In this document: piece after piece, positions 56,067-64,000 of the stretch | Layout: every line of letters begins with the position of its first letter | Numbering within the stretch: the first letter of the stretch is position 1 | Assembly: GCF_900109735.1 (NCBI RefSeq) | Contig: NZ_FOAS01000012.1 | Span: 93,755-157,754, forward strand | Direction: 5' to 3' | DNA length: 64,000 nt | DNA from: Atopomonas hussainii | GTDB lineage: Bacteria; Pseudomonadota; Gammaproteobacteria; Pseudomonadales; Pseudomonadaceae | Translations under genes and position numbers: made by a program | The notes under the pieces: model-generated | Told to the model about the DNA's origin: nothing | The model's database searches: none | The model's input: only the letters and a program-made list of their open reading frames with translations

Positions 56067-56438
56067 TTACTTAAGCTCAACCTTGGCGCCGGCTTCTTCC
56101 AGAGCTTTCTTAGCTGCTTCGGCTTCTTCTTTCGAAGCGCCTTCTTTAACAACGCCAGGAGCGCCGTCAACAACAGCTTTAGCTTCTTTCAGACCCAGGC
56201 CGGTCAGTTCGCGAACGGCTTTAATCACGTTCACTTTCTTGTCGCCAGCTTCGACCAGAACGATGTCGAACTCGGTCTTCTCTTCTTCAGCAGCAGCGCC
56301 GCCGGCAGCCGGGCCAGCAACAACAGCAGCAGCAGCAGTAACGCCGAACTTTTCTTCCATAGCCTTGATCAGCTCAACGATCTGCATAACAGACATTTCG
56401 CCTACGGCATTGATGATATCTTCGTTGGTAAGAGCCAT
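56067..56438 (-). CDS. rplL: 50S ribosomal protein L7/L12
   Basis: The 123-residue stalk protein has an N-terminal dimerisation domain ([33 protein letters not shown]), an Ala/Gly-rich hinge ([19 protein letters not shown]) and the C-terminal factor-binding domain ([27 protein letters not shown]). It is present in several copies per ribosome. It lies 76 bp after rplJ. Confidence 0.99.
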   Translation of the reverse strand: MALTNEDIINAVGEMSVMQIVELIKAMEEKFGVTAAAAVVAGPAAGGAAAEEEKTEFDIVLVEAGDKKVNVIKAVRELTGLGLKEAKAVVDGAPGVVKEGASKEEAEAAKKALEEAGAKVELK

Positions 56439-56514
56439 GACTCTATTCCTATATTGGGGGACCGCCCTAAGCGATCAATTAAACAAAAAAGGTTAGTTGA
56501 AAGAGGCGCGCCTA

Positions 56515-57012
56515 TTAAGCAGCCGCTTCTTTCTGATCGCGTACAGCAGCCAGAGTACGAACGAACTTGCTGGTAGCGCCCTGCAGGACACTCATCAGCT
56601 GTGCAACAGCTTCGTCGTAAGTCGGCAAGCTGGCCAGAACGTCGATCTGGTTCGCTGCGAGGAACTGACCATCATAGGCAGCCGCTTTGATCTCGAACTT
56701 GTCGTTACCCTTAGCGAAATCTTTGAAGATGCGGGCAGCAGCGCCAGCATGCTCCTGAGAGAACGCGATCAGGGTTGGACCCTTAAAGCTGTCAGCCAAG
56801 CACTCAAAGTTGGTGCCTTCGACAGCGCGACGAGCCAGGGTGTTACGTACAACACGTACGTATACGCCAGCTTCGCGGGCCTCTTTACGGAGTCCAGTCA
56901 TAGCGTTAGATGTCACGCCGCGAGCATCAGCTACGACAGCAGACAGAGCGCCTTGGGCAGCCTCGTTGACTTCAGCGACAATGGCCTTCTTGTCTTCGAG
57001 TTTAATTGCCAC
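56515..57012 (-). CDS. rplJ: 50S ribosomal protein L10
   Basis: The 165-residue L10 ([66 protein letters not shown]...) anchors the L7/L12 dimers by its C-terminal helix. It represses its own mRNA through the leader just upstream, where the L10 leader sequence is recognisable. Confidence 0.99.
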   Translation of the reverse strand: MAIKLEDKKAIVAEVNEAAQGALSAVVADARGVTSNAMTGLRKEAREAGVYVRVVRNTLARRAVEGTNFECLADSFKGPTLIAFSQEHAGAAARIFKDFAKGNDKFEIKAAAYDGQFLAANQIDVLASLPTYDEAVAQLMSVLQGATSKFVRTLAAVRDQKEAAA

Positions 57013-57029
57013 GGGATTACTCCTGGATT

Positions 57030-57172
57030 TTTACCATTTGACCGGCGAACCGGCCGTGTTTTGGTGTCTGATCCAGTAAACATGACTGAATCGGGAGCAC
57101 CATCTGCGTAGGCATTTCTATTAAGGCTTGCGCCACCTACGGTCTTGGATAGCCCCCGCCAGGCAGGGACCC
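57030..57172 (-). ncRNA. L10 leader (ribosomal protein autoregulation site)
   Basis: The 198-bp rplA-rplJ spacer matches what I recall of gammaproteobacterial L10 leaders. On the minus strand it has GGTGGCGCAAGCC, then CCTACGCAGATGGTGCTCCC, followed by a stem ending shortly before the ribosome site. L10 with L7/L12 binds this mRNA and blocks translation. The exact ends are estimates. Confidence 0.7.
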
Positions 57173-57173
57173 C

Positions 57174-57202
57174 AAAAACCGGCGAGCCGCAAGCGACTCG
57201 CC
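57174..57202 (-). terminator. Attenuator-like hairpin after rplA
   Basis: The stem ggcgag / ctcgcc, with further pairing toward the loop, starts 8 bp after the rplA stop. On the minus strand it is followed by GGTTTTTGGGG. It could let only part of the transcripts continue into rplJL and rpoBC. Confidence 0.65.
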
Positions 57203-57210
57203 TTAATCAC

Positions 57211-57906
57211 TTAGGCTTCCAGAGAAGCCTGGTCGATGTGCAAACCTGGGCCCATAGTGGTGCTCAGGGTTACGCGCTTCAGGTATACGCCCTTAGCAGA
57301 AGCCGGCTTGATCTTTTTCAGATCGGCCAACAGCGCTTCAACGTTTTCCTTCAGCTTCACCGGCTCAAAACCAACCTTGCCAACGGAGCAATGGATGATA
57401 CCGTTCTTGTCAGTGCGGTAACGCACCTGACCAGCCTTGGCATTCTTCACAGCGGTAGCAACGTCAGGGGTAACAGTGCCAACTTTCGGGTTCGGCATCA
57501 GGCCACGCGGACCCAGTACCTGGCCCAGCTGACCTACAACGCGCATGGCATCCGGAGATGCGATTACTACGTCGTAGTTCAGGTCGCCGGCTTTCATTTC
57601 GGCAGCCAGTTCGTCCATACCCACTTTGTCGGCGCCGGCAGCCAGAGCAGCTTCAGCAGCCGGACCCTGAGTGAACACAGCAACACGAACAGTCTTACCA
57701 GTGCCGTGCGGCAGCACAGTCGCGCTACGTACAACCTGGTCAGATTTACGCGGGTCAACACCCAAGTTCACTGCAACGTCTACAGACTCAGAGAACTTAA
57801 CGGTGGACAGTTCGGCCAGCAGAGCAGCGGCTTCTTCAAAAGCATACGCCTTGCCTGCAACAACCTTTTCAGCGATCGCCTTTTGGCGTTTAGTCAGCTT
57901 AGCCAT
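57211..57906 (-). CDS. rplA: 50S ribosomal protein L1
   Basis: The 231-residue L1 ([33 protein letters not shown]...) has the two-domain fold with [20 protein letters not shown] conserved. L1 moves the E-site stalk and in E. coli represses the rplK-rplA mRNA. Its ATG directly follows the rplK stop. Confidence 0.99.
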   Translation of the reverse strand: MAKLTKRQKAIAEKVVAGKAYAFEEAAALLAELSTVKFSESVDVAVNLGVDPRKSDQVVRSATVLPHGTGKTVRVAVFTQGPAAEAALAAGADKVGMDELAAEMKAGDLNYDVVIASPDAMRVVGQLGQVLGPRGLMPNPKVGTVTPDVATAVKNAKAGQVRYRTDKNGIIHCSVGKVGFEPVKLKENVEALLADLKKIKPASAKGVYLKRVTLSTTMGPGLHIDQASLEA

Positions 57907-58338
57907 TTACACACCCTCCACGTTCAGGCCCATGCTGCGCGCGGAGCCAGCGATGGTACGTACAGCAGCATCCATATCGGCAGCGGTCAGATCAGCCTGT
58001 TTGGCCTTAACGATCTCTTCCAGCTGAGCACGAGTTACGGTGCCTACTTTCTGGGTGTTCGGGCGCGGCGAACCACTCTTCAGGCCAGCGGCCTTCTTCA
58101 GCAGTACGGAAGCCGGAGTACTCTTGGTTTCAAAAGTAAAGCTACGGTCGCTGTATACAGTGATGATCACAGGCGTCGGCAGGCCCGGCTCAAGACCCTG
58201 GGTCTTGGCGTTGAAAGCCTTACAGAATTCCATGATGTTCACACCGTGCTGACCCAGAGCCGGACCAACGGGCGGACTTGGGTTGGCTTGACCAGCCTTA
58301 ACCTGCAGCTTGATATAAGCCTGAATTTTCTTGGCCAT
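57907..58338 (-). CDS. rplK: 50S ribosomal protein L11
   Basis: The 143-residue L11 ([46 protein letters not shown]...) has the [10 protein letters not shown]-terminal motif bound by thiostrepton and the C-terminal rRNA-binding domain. It is first in the rplKAJL group. A weak promoter candidate lies in the 120-bp gap after nusG. Confidence 0.99.
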   Translation of the reverse strand: MAKKIQAYIKLQVKAGQANPSPPVGPALGQHGVNIMEFCKAFNAKTQGLEPGLPTPVIITVYSDRSFTFETKSTPASVLLKKAAGLKSGSPRPNTQKVGTVTRAQLEEIVKAKQADLTAADMDAAVRTIAGSARSMGLNVEGV

Positions 58339-58382
58339 AAATCACCTCAATCTAGGGTTCAAACGCCTAACGGCTCCCCTGG

Positions 58383-58412
58383 TTTAGATCACCACTTTCG
58401 CAGTGACGACAA
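58383..58412 (-). promoter_or_regulatory. Weak candidate promoter before rplK
   Basis: On the minus strand TTGTCG, 18 bases and TCTAAA (4/6 and 4/6) lie 45-74 bp before rplK, directly after the nusG hairpin. The position repeats the terminator-then-promoter layout seen at three other operon borders, but the boxes are poor. Confidence 0.35.
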
Positions 58413-58413
58413 A

Positions 58414-58438
58414 GCCCCGCAGCGCGTAGCTGCAGGGC
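58414..58438 (-). terminator. Hairpin after nusG
   Basis: A 10-bp GC-rich stem (gccctgcagc with gctgcggggc, one wobble) is followed by TTTGTCG on the minus strand, 21 bp after the nusG stop. The T-run is short, so it is likely a partial terminator. Confidence 0.6.
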
Positions 58439-58458
58439 ATTGAATTATTTTCTACCGA

Positions 58459-58992
58459 TCAGACCTTCTCGACCTGACCAAACTCCAGCTCAACCGGGGT
58501 TGATCGACCGAAGATCAACACCGCGACCTGAATTCGACTCTTCTCGTAGTTAACTTCTTCGACCACGCCGTTGAAGTCAGCAAACGGGCCATCGGTAACA
58601 CGCACAGTCTCACCGGGCTCAAACAGGGTTTTCGGCTTGGGCTTATCAGTACCATCCTGCACACGACGCAGAATAGCCTCAGCCTCACGCTCGGTAATCG
58701 GCGCTGGCTTATCCGCCGTACCACCGATAAAGCCCATCACGCGGTTAGTGTTTTTAACCAAGTGCCAGCTCTCATCATTGAGCTCCATCTGCACCAACAC
58801 ATAACCGGGGAAGAACTTACGCTCACTCTTGCGCTTTTGGCCGTTACGCATTTCGACCACTTCTTCGGTCGGCACCAAAATCTCGCCAAACAGGTCTTCC
58901 ATGCCGGCCAACTTGACACGCTCAATCAGCGAGCGCATGACATACTTCTCGTAACCCGAGAACGCATGCACGACATACCAACGCTTACTCAC
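58459..58992 (-). CDS. nusG: Transcription elongation factor NusG
   Basis: The 177-residue NusG has the NGN domain ([69 protein letters not shown]) and the C-terminal KOW domain ([41 protein letters not shown]). It links RNA polymerase to Rho and to ribosomal S10. It lies 10 bp after secE. Confidence 0.99.
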   Translation of the reverse strand: MSKRWYVVHAFSGYEKYVMRSLIERVKLAGMEDLFGEILVPTEEVVEMRNGQKRKSERKFFPGYVLVQMELNDESWHLVKNTNRVMGFIGGTADKPAPITEREAEAILRRVQDGTDKPKPKTLFEPGETVRVTDGPFADFNGVVEEVNYEKSRIQVAVLIFGRSTPVELEFGQVEKV

Positions 58993-59002
58993 AGTGCACC
59001 TA

Positions 59003-59371
59003 TTAGCCGATGATCAGGGAAATTACCCAACCCAGCAGGGAATCCATACCCCACAGGATCAAAGCCATCACCACCACAACCCCCAACACCACCAGCGTGG
59101 TCTGTTGAGTCTCTTGACGGGTTGGCCAAACAACCTTGCGCATCTCGACACGCGCATCTTTCACCATTTGCGCAAAAGCAGCACCTTTAACGGTCTGCAA
59201 GGCAACCAGCAACGCAACCACAGCAAGCGCAACAACACCCAGAACACGATACAAAACCGGCTCTTGAACAAAATAGTGGTTACCTACAACTGCGGCAGCA
59301 ACCAACAGGGCAACAACAATCCACTTGGCAATATCCAGTGTGGCGTTGCCGTTTTCAGCGTTGGCACTCAT
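59003..59371 (-). CDS. secE: Preprotein translocase subunit SecE
   Basis: The 122-residue protein has three TM helices, as in E. coli: two in the N-terminal half ([34 protein letters not shown]) and the essential third ([32 protein letters not shown]) preceded by the amphipathic [19 protein letters not shown] segment. It clamps SecY. The gene lies between tRNA-Trp and nusG. Confidence 0.97.
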   Translation of the reverse strand: MSANAENGNATLDIAKWIVVALLVAAAVVGNHYFVQEPVLYRVLGVVALAVVALLVALQTVKGAAFAQMVKDARVEMRKVVWPTRQETQQTTLVVLGVVVVMALILWGMDSLLGWVISLIIG

Positions 59372-59408
59372 GAAAGGACCTTATCGAGAATTGCCAGATC
59401 GTTAAATC

Positions 59409-59484
<76 letters not shown>

Positions 59485-59504
59485 GTGGTTAAATTGGGCC
59501 GGGC

Positions 59505-59533
59505 ATTATGCCGGCCCAATCAAGCAAGATCAA
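59505..59533 (-). promoter_or_regulatory. Candidate promoter of tRNA-Trp-secE-nusG, inside a palindrome
   Basis: On the minus strand TTGATC (4/6), a 17-base spacer and CATAAT (5/6) stand between the tuf stop and tRNA-Trp. The -10 box lies in the loop of a perfect 10-bp palindrome (attgggccgg / ccggcccaat, 59493-59520). As RNA from upstream, the same bases form a hairpin that could end the tuf message. Confidence 0.55.
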
Positions 59534-59542
59534 CGAATTTTA

Positions 59543-60736
59543 TTATTCGACGATCTTAGCAACTACGCCAGCACCTACGGTGCGGCCGCCTTCACGGATA
59601 GCGAAGCGCAGGCCTTCGTCCATCGCGATCGGAGCGATCAGGGTAACAACCATCTTGATGTTGTCGCCCGGCATTACCATTTCAACGCCTTCCGGCAGCT
59701 CACAGTTGCCAGTTACGTCAGTGGTACGGAAGTAGAACTGCGGACGATAGCCTTTGAAGAACGGAGTGTGACGACCACCTTCTTCTTTGGACAGAACGTA
59801 CACCTCGCCTTCGAACTTGGTGTGCGGCTTGATGCTGCCCGGCTTAGCCAGAACCTGACCACGCTCTACGTCATCACGCTTAGTACCACGCAGCAGGGCG
59901 CCAACGTTCTCACCAGCACGACCTTCGTCGAGCAGCTTGCGGAACATTTCCACACCAGTACAGGTGGTTTTAGTGGTCGGACGGATACCAACGATTTCGA
60001 TTTCCTCGCCCACTTTCACGATGCCGCGCTCTACACGACCAGTCACTACAGTACCGCGACCAGAGATGGAGAATACGTCTTCGATCGGCATCAGGAACGG
60101 CATGTCGATAGCACGAACCGGCTCAGGAATGTACGAATCCAGAGTTTCTACCAGCTTCTTAACAGCGGTAGTACCCAGCTCGTTGTCGTCTTGACCGTTC
60201 AGAGCCATCAGAGCAGAGCCCACGATGATCGGAGTGTCGTCGCCCGGAAAGTCATAGGTAGACAGCAGGTCGCGAACTTCCATTTCTACCAGCTCGAGCA
60301 GCTCAGCGTCGTCAACCATGTCGGCCTTGTTCAGGAACACGACAATGTAAGGTACGCCTACCTGACGGGACAGCAGGATGTGCTCACGCGTCTGCGGCAT
60401 CGGGCCGTCAGCAGCGGAACAAACCAGGATAGCGCCGTCCATCTGAGCAGCACCGGTGATCATGTTCTTCACGTAGTCGGCGTGACCCGGGCAGTCAACG
60501 TGCGCGTAGTGACGAATATTGGAGTCGTACTCTACGTGCGCAGTGTTGATGGTGATACCACGAGCTTTTTCTTCTGGTGCGGAGTCGATCTTGTCGAAGT
60601 CGACCTTGGCAGAACCGAATACTTCGGAACATACGCGGGTCAGCGCAGCAGTCAGAGTGGTCTTGCCATGGTCAACGTGACCGATGGTGCCAACGTTTAC
60701 GTGCGGCTTATTCCGCTCGAACTTTTCCTTAGCCAT
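59543..60736 (-). CDS. tuf: Elongation factor Tu, intact copy
   Basis: This 397-residue EF-Tu has all GTPase motifs ([22 protein letters not shown]) and the domain-2 motif VVTGRVERG. It delivers aminoacyl-tRNA to the ribosome. The tRNA(Tyr,Gly,Thr)-tuf arrangement is the tufB-type locus. It is nearly identical at DNA level to the copy at 43097-44293, which points to gene conversion between them, and is the reference against which the altered motif there is judged. Confidence 0.99.
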   Translation of the reverse strand: MAKEKFERNKPHVNVGTIGHVDHGKTTLTAALTRVCSEVFGSAKVDFDKIDSAPEEKARGITINTAHVEYDSNIRHYAHVDCPGHADYVKNMITGAAQMDGAILVCSAADGPMPQTREHILLSRQVGVPYIVVFLNKADMVDDAELLELVEMEVRDLLSTYDFPGDDTPIIVGSALMALNGQDDNELGTTAVKKLVETLDSYIPEPVRAIDMPFLMPIEDVFSISGRGTVVTGRVERGIVKVGEEIEIVGIRPTTKTTCTGVEMFRKLLDEGRAGENVGALLRGTKRDDVERGQVLAKPGSIKPHTKFEGEVYVLSKEEGGRHTPFFKGYRPQFYFRTTDVTGNCELPEGVEMVMPGDNIKMVVTLIAPIAMDEGLRFAIREGGRTVGAGVVAKIVE

Positions 60737-60781
60737 ATCAACCTCATCATGATCGACGACAAGCGCCTGATGCCATTAGAA

Positions 60782-60812
60782 CAAAGGCAGATATATGCGA
60801 TATCTGCCTTTG
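60782..60812 (-). other. Hairpin between tRNA-Thr and tuf
   Basis: A perfect 12-13 bp stem (caaaggcagata / tatctgcctttg) starts 5 bp after the tRNA-Thr 3' end. It is followed by TTCTAATGG, not a T-run. A processing hairpin that frees tRNA from the tuf message is the simplest reading; partial termination is possible. Confidence 0.7.
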
Positions 60813-60816
60813 AAAA

Positions 60817-60892
60817 TGGAGCTCTTGACCGGATTTGAACCGGTGACCTCACCCTTACCAAGGGTGTGCTCTACCAACTGAGCTACAAGAGC
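60817..60892 (-). tRNA. tRNA-Thr (GGT anticodon)
   Basis: The 76-base cloverleaf starts GCTCTTGTAGCTCAGTTGGT, with anticodon loop TTGGTAA (GGT) and T-loop GGTTCAAATC. The 3' CCA is encoded. Confidence 0.97.
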
Positions 60893-60912
60893 CAAATCCG
60901 CAGAGCAGACAC

Positions 60913-60986
<74 letters not shown>

Positions 60987-61010
60987 GAAGCTATCTGCTC
61001 TCGCTAAATC

Positions 61011-61095
61011 TGGTGGAGGGAGAAGGATTCGAACCTTCGAAGGCTAAGCCGTCAGATTTACAGTCTGATCCCTTTGACCGCTCGGGAACCCCTCC
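61011..61095 (-). tRNA. tRNA-Tyr (GTA anticodon)
   Basis: The 85-base class II tRNA starts GGAGGGGTTCCCGAGCGGTC, has anticodon loop CTGTAAA (GTA), a long variable arm and T-loop GGTTCGAATC. The 3' CCA is encoded. It is first in the tRNA-tuf operon. Confidence 0.97.
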
Positions 61096-61108
61096 AGAAG
61101 AGGCGTGC

Positions 61109-61137
61109 ATTCTCTATGCAACCTCACTGCCTGTCAA
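61109..61137 (-). promoter_or_regulatory. Promoter of the tRNA-tuf operon
   Basis: On the minus strand TTGACA (6/6), a 17-base spacer and GAGAAT (4/6) are preceded by an A/T-rich stretch that could be an UP element and followed by a GC-rich discriminator (GCACGCC), typical of stringently controlled stable RNA promoters. It lies 14-42 bp before tRNA-Tyr. Confidence 0.82.
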
Positions 61138-61232
61138 CACTTTTTTGATTAAAAACCAACACTTGCGTGACATTCAGCACTTCACTTCAAGCTTAGCCAA
61201 TGGCCGCTCTAGCGAAGCGGGGCGCAGTCTAC

Positions 61233-61892
61233 TCAATCACCTGAAACAGTGCAAGCCATAAACTGATGGCGCATCGCCGGAAAATCACCCTTCAGCCCAG
61301 CCAGCAAGGAATCATCCAGCAAACGCCGCCCAGCAGCCTTAACTTCCACCCAAAACTCACGCTGGGCACGGGTAATTTCTTCAATCACTGGATAGTAGCC
61401 AGCCTGCCGTAAGCGCTGCGCAATCGCATCCGCAGACTCGCGCCGCGGAAAGATACCCAACGATAAGCCATTGGTATTTGGCCCCTGAGTAATCAGGTAG
61501 CTATCAATTTTACGCGCCTGCAACTCGCGCAACTGACGTATTGCCGCAGAGCGTGACGCCAATGGCGAGAGATACACAGCGAAATCCGCGCCGGCATCAC
61601 TTTCTTTTTCTACCACCTGCGAAGCGATATCCAAGCTCAACAAACGCTGACGTAAGTTAGCCGCCACCTCATCACGCTCAAAGGGCCCAAACAGTAGGCA
61701 GGCTCCGTCATGACTACCGCTTGACGCTTGACGCGCGACACCACCCTCTTCGCTGAGCAGACGAATCGAACCGCCACTTTCACGATAAGCCTGCACAGGC
61801 GGCAATTCTTTACCCTTTAACGGCACTTGCTGCTGGTGCCAGACAAAATAAACCGCATTCAGCATCAACAAAAAAAGAAACACCCAGCGCAT
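61233..61892 (-). CDS. SPOR-domain membrane protein
   Basis: The 219-residue protein has one N-terminal TM helix (MRWVFLFLLMLNAVYFVWHQQ) and a periplasmic part with SPOR-like beta-alpha repeats (CLLFGPFERDEVAANLRQRLLSLDIASQVVEKE; NGLSLGIFPRRESADAIAQRLRQAGYYPVIEEI). SPOR domains bind denuded glycan at division sites. The ATG at 61892 overlaps the coaX stop by one base and has AGGAGG 4 bp upstream; birA-coaX-SPOR form one operon. Confidence 0.87.
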   Translation of the reverse strand: MRWVFLFLLMLNAVYFVWHQQQVPLKGKELPPVQAYRESGGSIRLLSEEGGVARQASSGSHDGACLLFGPFERDEVAANLRQRLLSLDIASQVVEKESDAGADFAVYLSPLASRSAAIRQLRELQARKIDSYLITQGPNTNGLSLGIFPRRESADAIAQRLRQAGYYPVIEEITRAQREFWVEVKAAGRRLLDDSLLAGLKGDFPAMRHQFMACTVSGD

Positions 61893-62632
61893 CAATCCTC
61901 CTTAATTGGGCAGGCCAGGGCTAAGCCGGCAAACACCAAATCCGCATCAAACACAGCTTCAGGCAATAACGGCGCGACGAGCTCCGCATCGCCGCCGGTG
62001 AGGTAGACAACAAAATCCTCACCCAGATAGCGCCGCCCTTCAGACATCAAATAAAACACAAAGCCTTGCAGCATTTGCATGCAGCCGCGCTCGACCGCAT
62101 CACGCGTATTGTCCCCAGGCGCGTGCGCTGTGGGCACCATCTCACTTCCTTGATAGCGAATTCTGCGCGTGTGCAGCTTTAGCTGACTACGCATTAGCTG
62201 TAAGCCCGGCGCGATAAAGCCGCCCAAATGGCGACCATCGGCGGCCACATAATCAACCGTGACCGCCGTACCCAAATCGAGCACCAGGCACGCCTTACCG
62301 CAATCAACATATCCCGCCACCGCCGTTAACCACCGATCTAGCCCCAGCTGCGTATGGTCCGCATAACCATTCGCCACACCGGCGAGCGATAAAGCAGGCT
62401 CAGCCCGCAGAACCCGCTCAATACCGGCTTGCTGCAACCGCTCAATAAGTAGCCGCGTTTCCGCATCCGCGCGCACACTGACTAAACGCAGCACAGTGGG
62501 CTGCAGCTCCGCCTCCTGCAAGACAACAACCAGCAACTCAACATCGGCGACTGAACCACCCGCAACGCGCTCACCAGTAGACAACACTCGCCACTTAATC
62601 AGCGAATTACCGCAATCCAGCTCAAGAATCAT
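61892..62632 (-). CDS. coaX: Type III pantothenate kinase
   Basis: The 246-residue CoaX (MILELDCGNSLIKWRVLSTGE...) has the ASKHA phosphate-binding DCGNSLIKW, LGLDRWLTAVAGY, VLDLGTAVTVDYV and GGFIAPGLQLM motifs. It makes 4'-phosphopantothenate for coenzyme A, needs a monovalent cation and is not inhibited by CoA. I use the ATG at 62632 rather than the GTG two codons earlier; it overlaps the birA end by 11 bp. Confidence 0.95.
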   Translation of the reverse strand: MILELDCGNSLIKWRVLSTGERVAGGSVADVELLVVVLQEAELQPTVLRLVSVRADAETRLLIERLQQAGIERVLRAEPALSLAGVANGYADHTQLGLDRWLTAVAGYVDCGKACLVLDLGTAVTVDYVAADGRHLGGFIAPGLQLMRSQLKLHTRRIRYQGSEMVPTAHAPGDNTRDAVERGCMQMLQGFVFYLMSEGRRYLGEDFVVYLTGGDAELVAPLLPEAVFDADLVFAGLALACPIKED

Positions 62633-63572
62633 GCTCACTCCGCCGCAAGCTCACCTCACCACCTGCAAACACACGCTCACCTTCTTGCGTTGCTAGCAAC
62701 AAGGCGCCACGCTCATCGACCCCGACCAGGCGTCCAGAAGCCCCCTGCAGACCAGAGACTTCCACCGCTTCGCCCAACCATGCAGCCATCTCGTGCCATT
62801 CTTGACGAAACGCCGCAAAGCCATCGCGCGCAAACAGCTCGAGTGTCGCAGCCAATTCACGCAGCAAATCAACGGCAAACGCCGTGCGCTCTACACGCAC
62901 GCCTAATTCGCGATAACAAGAGGTCCACGGCTGATCAATCGCCTGCGCCTGCTGTTTATTGATATTCACCCCGATGCCAATGACTAAACGGCAACTATCC
63001 GCCAAATCACCACTGAGCTCGATAAGAATCCCCGCCAGCTTGCGCCCTGCAACCAACACATCGTTCGGCCACTTCAGCTGCGCGCGCAAAATCCCGTGCG
63101 CGCGCAAAACACGCACCAAAGCCACGCCCACAGCCAAACTGGCCCCCTCAATGCGCGCCGCGCCGCCATGGATTTCGTGCACATAGGTCAAATACAGATT
63201 TTCACCAAATCCGCCCTCCCAGCTGCGCCCGCGGCGACCACGCCCTGCGCTCTGCTGCTCGGCAAGAATGGCAAAGGGCGCCGCGCGTTTTTCTTCTAGT
63301 GCCTGCAATGCTAAGGAGTTAGTCGACGAGGCTGACCACAACAGATCGACAGGCACGCCCGCAGCCGCAAGCTTGTCCGCATCAAGCAGTGCCAGCGGAG
63401 CAGCCAGGCGATAGCCCTTGCCGGGAACCCGCTGCAAGTCTAAGGAATAAGCCCCACTCAGCTGCTGAAGCTGCTTCCAAACAGCCGCACGACTTACCCC
63501 CAGCACGCGCCCCAAGATCTCGCCAGAATGAAACTGCCCGTCTGCCAAAAGGCGCAATAACGCAACCTGCAT
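62622..63572 (-). CDS. birA: Biotin ligase / biotin operon repressor BirA
   Basis: The 316-residue bifunctional protein has an N-terminal winged helix (LLADGQFHSGEILGRVLGVSRAAVWKQLQQL) and the ligase domain with biotin/ATP motif AEQQSAGRGRRGRSW, LKWPNDVLVAGRKLAGILIEL and a C-terminal SH3-like domain. It attaches biotin to acetyl-CoA carboxylase and can repress bio genes. The start at 63572 (MQVALLRLL) agrees with the family; the frame to 63656 has no ribosome site. Confidence 0.95.
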   Translation of the reverse strand: MQVALLRLLADGQFHSGEILGRVLGVSRAAVWKQLQQLSGAYSLDLQRVPGKGYRLAAPLALLDADKLAAAGVPVDLLWSASSTNSLALQALEEKRAAPFAILAEQQSAGRGRRGRSWEGGFGENLYLTYVHEIHGGAARIEGASLAVGVALVRVLRAHGILRAQLKWPNDVLVAGRKLAGILIELSGDLADSCRLVIGIGVNINKQQAQAIDQPWTSCYRELGVRVERTAFAVDLLRELAATLELFARDGFAAFRQEWHEMAAWLGEAVEVSGLQGASGRLVGVDERGALLLATQEGERVFAGGEVSLRRSEHDS

Positions 63573-63600
63573 GCCCGCACCCGAATGATCGAAAGGCGCG

Positions 63601-63629
63601 ATGATACCGGCATCGCCCGGCCAGGCCAA
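63601..63629 (-). promoter_or_regulatory. Candidate promoter of birA
   Basis: On the minus strand TTGGCC (3/6), 17 bases and TATCAT (5/6) lie between the rRNA terminator and birA, 29-57 bp before the start codon. The -35 box is poor, but the location fits. Confidence 0.4.
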
Positions 63630-63653
63630 TTTTGCTTTTCTCCCGCGCAAAGA

Positions 63654-63685
63654 CAAAGCCCCTGAGCTTTTGCTCAGGGGCTTTG
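63654..63685 (-). terminator. Terminator of the rRNA operon
   Basis: A perfect 14-bp stem caaagcccctgagc / gctcaggggctttg with a 4-base loop lies about 10 bp after 5S rRNA. On the minus strand it runs into TCTTTGC; the stem itself holds CTTTG. Confidence 0.88.
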
Positions 63686-63694
63686 GTTTTAGGT

Positions 63695-63812
63695 GCTTGA
63701 CGATGACCTACTCTCACATGGGGAGACCCCACACTACCATCGGCGATGCACCGTTTCACTGCTGAGTTCGGAAAGGGATCAGGTGGTTCCAGTGCTCTAT
63801 GGTCGTCAAGCA
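63695..63812 (-). rRNA. rrf: 5S ribosomal RNA
   Basis: On the minus strand the sequence starts TGCTTGACGACCATAGAGCA, contains CACCTGATCCC and GAACTCAGCAGTGAAACG, and ends in ATCGTCAAGC, which pairs with the 5' end. This is a complete 5S rRNA of Pseudomonas type. The exact ends may shift by one or two bases. Confidence 0.96.
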
Positions 63813-63937
63813 ATTCGGTTGGATATCCGTATTGCGTACGTCTATCCGAATTGGGTATGTGATTGGTATTACGAGTTCAACAAGCTTTCGGCTTTGTTTC
63901 GTTTACCACTGCAATCTCAGATTGCTTGGGTGTTATA

Positions 63938-64000
63938 TGGTCAAGCCTCACGGGCAATTAGTACTGGTTAGCTCAACGCCTCACAACGCTTACACACCCA
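63938..64000 (-). rRNA. rrl: 23S ribosomal RNA, 3' end only
   Basis: On the minus strand TGGGTGTGTAAGCGTTGTGAG, GAGCTAACCAGTACTAATTG and GTGAGGCTTGACC are the last 60 or so bases of a Pseudomonas 23S rRNA; the rest lies beyond the window. The spacer of about 125 bp to 5S (63813-63937) holds the processing stalk and no tRNA. Confidence 0.93.

Noticed and set aside
63382..63813. 143-codon minus-strand frame across birA, the terminator and 5S rRNA
   Set aside because: It lies over stable RNA and in the wrong frame of birA.

Overview
The window is chromosomal DNA from a gammaproteobacterium of the Pseudomonadaceae. The evidence is the clpB-pgeF-rluD / bamD / pilS-pilR neighbourhood, the yajQ / response regulator / panE-like / sensor kinase block, a PP0621-type zinc-ribbon protein, a DHCW-motif cupin, and the order birA-coaX-SPOR-tRNA(Tyr,Gly,Thr)-tuf-tRNA(Trp)-secE-nusG beside an rRNA operon. 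I cannot fix the genus or species. No plasmid, phage, CRISPR array or recognisable IS element is present.

Left part (1-17.5 kb): a PilZ protein and a cupin; clpB with a heat-shock type promoter; pgeF-rluD divergent from bamD; an MscS channel and YajQ; a tight operon of a response regulator with a degenerate GGDEF domain, a ketopantoate-reductase-like enzyme and a sensor kinase; a PduO-type cobalamin adenosyltransferase; glutamine-dependent NAD synthetase; and pilS-pilR, the two-component regulators of type IV pili.

Accessory pocket (17.5-20.2 kb): two translationally coupled genes of unknown function, AT-rich at their start, bracketed by 54-bp direct repeats (53/54 identical). Next come about 820 bp without a credible gene, holding a structured element of about 510 bp with a perfect hairpin at each end, and then a small secreted protein. 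This is the only clearly accessory region and the best place to look for something undescribed.

Catabolic part (20.3-29.2 kb): a branched-chain 2-oxoacid dehydrogenase operon (E1-alpha, E1-beta, E2, without an E3) behind leucine dehydrogenase, a crotonase-family enzyme, a short-chain dehydrogenase, an unknown periplasmic helical protein, an OmpA-type lipoprotein and a metallo-beta-lactamase-fold hydrolase.

Right part (29.2-64 kb): nearly the whole translation and transcription supercluster on the minus strand. In transcription order it runs: 23S (3' end) - 5S - birA - coaX - SPOR protein - tRNA-Tyr - tRNA-Gly - tRNA-Thr - tuf - tRNA-Trp - secE - nusG - rplKAJL - rpoBC - rpsLG - fusA - tuf - S10 operon - spc operon - alpha operon, ending with rplQ. 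Operon borders are unusually readable: three times (rpoC/rpsL, tuf/rpsJ, rpmJ/rpsM) a terminator is followed within a few bases by a sigma-70 promoter. Attenuator-like hairpins lie after rplA and rplL, and an L10 leader precedes rplJ.

The clearest anomaly in the core genes is in the tuf copy at 43.1-44.3 kb. A run of eleven A (plus strand) replaces the bases for the conserved Gly-Arg-Val of EF-Tu domain 2 with codons for Val-Phe-Phe-Phe. The other copy is intact. This is probably a sequence or assembly error, but it needs checking.
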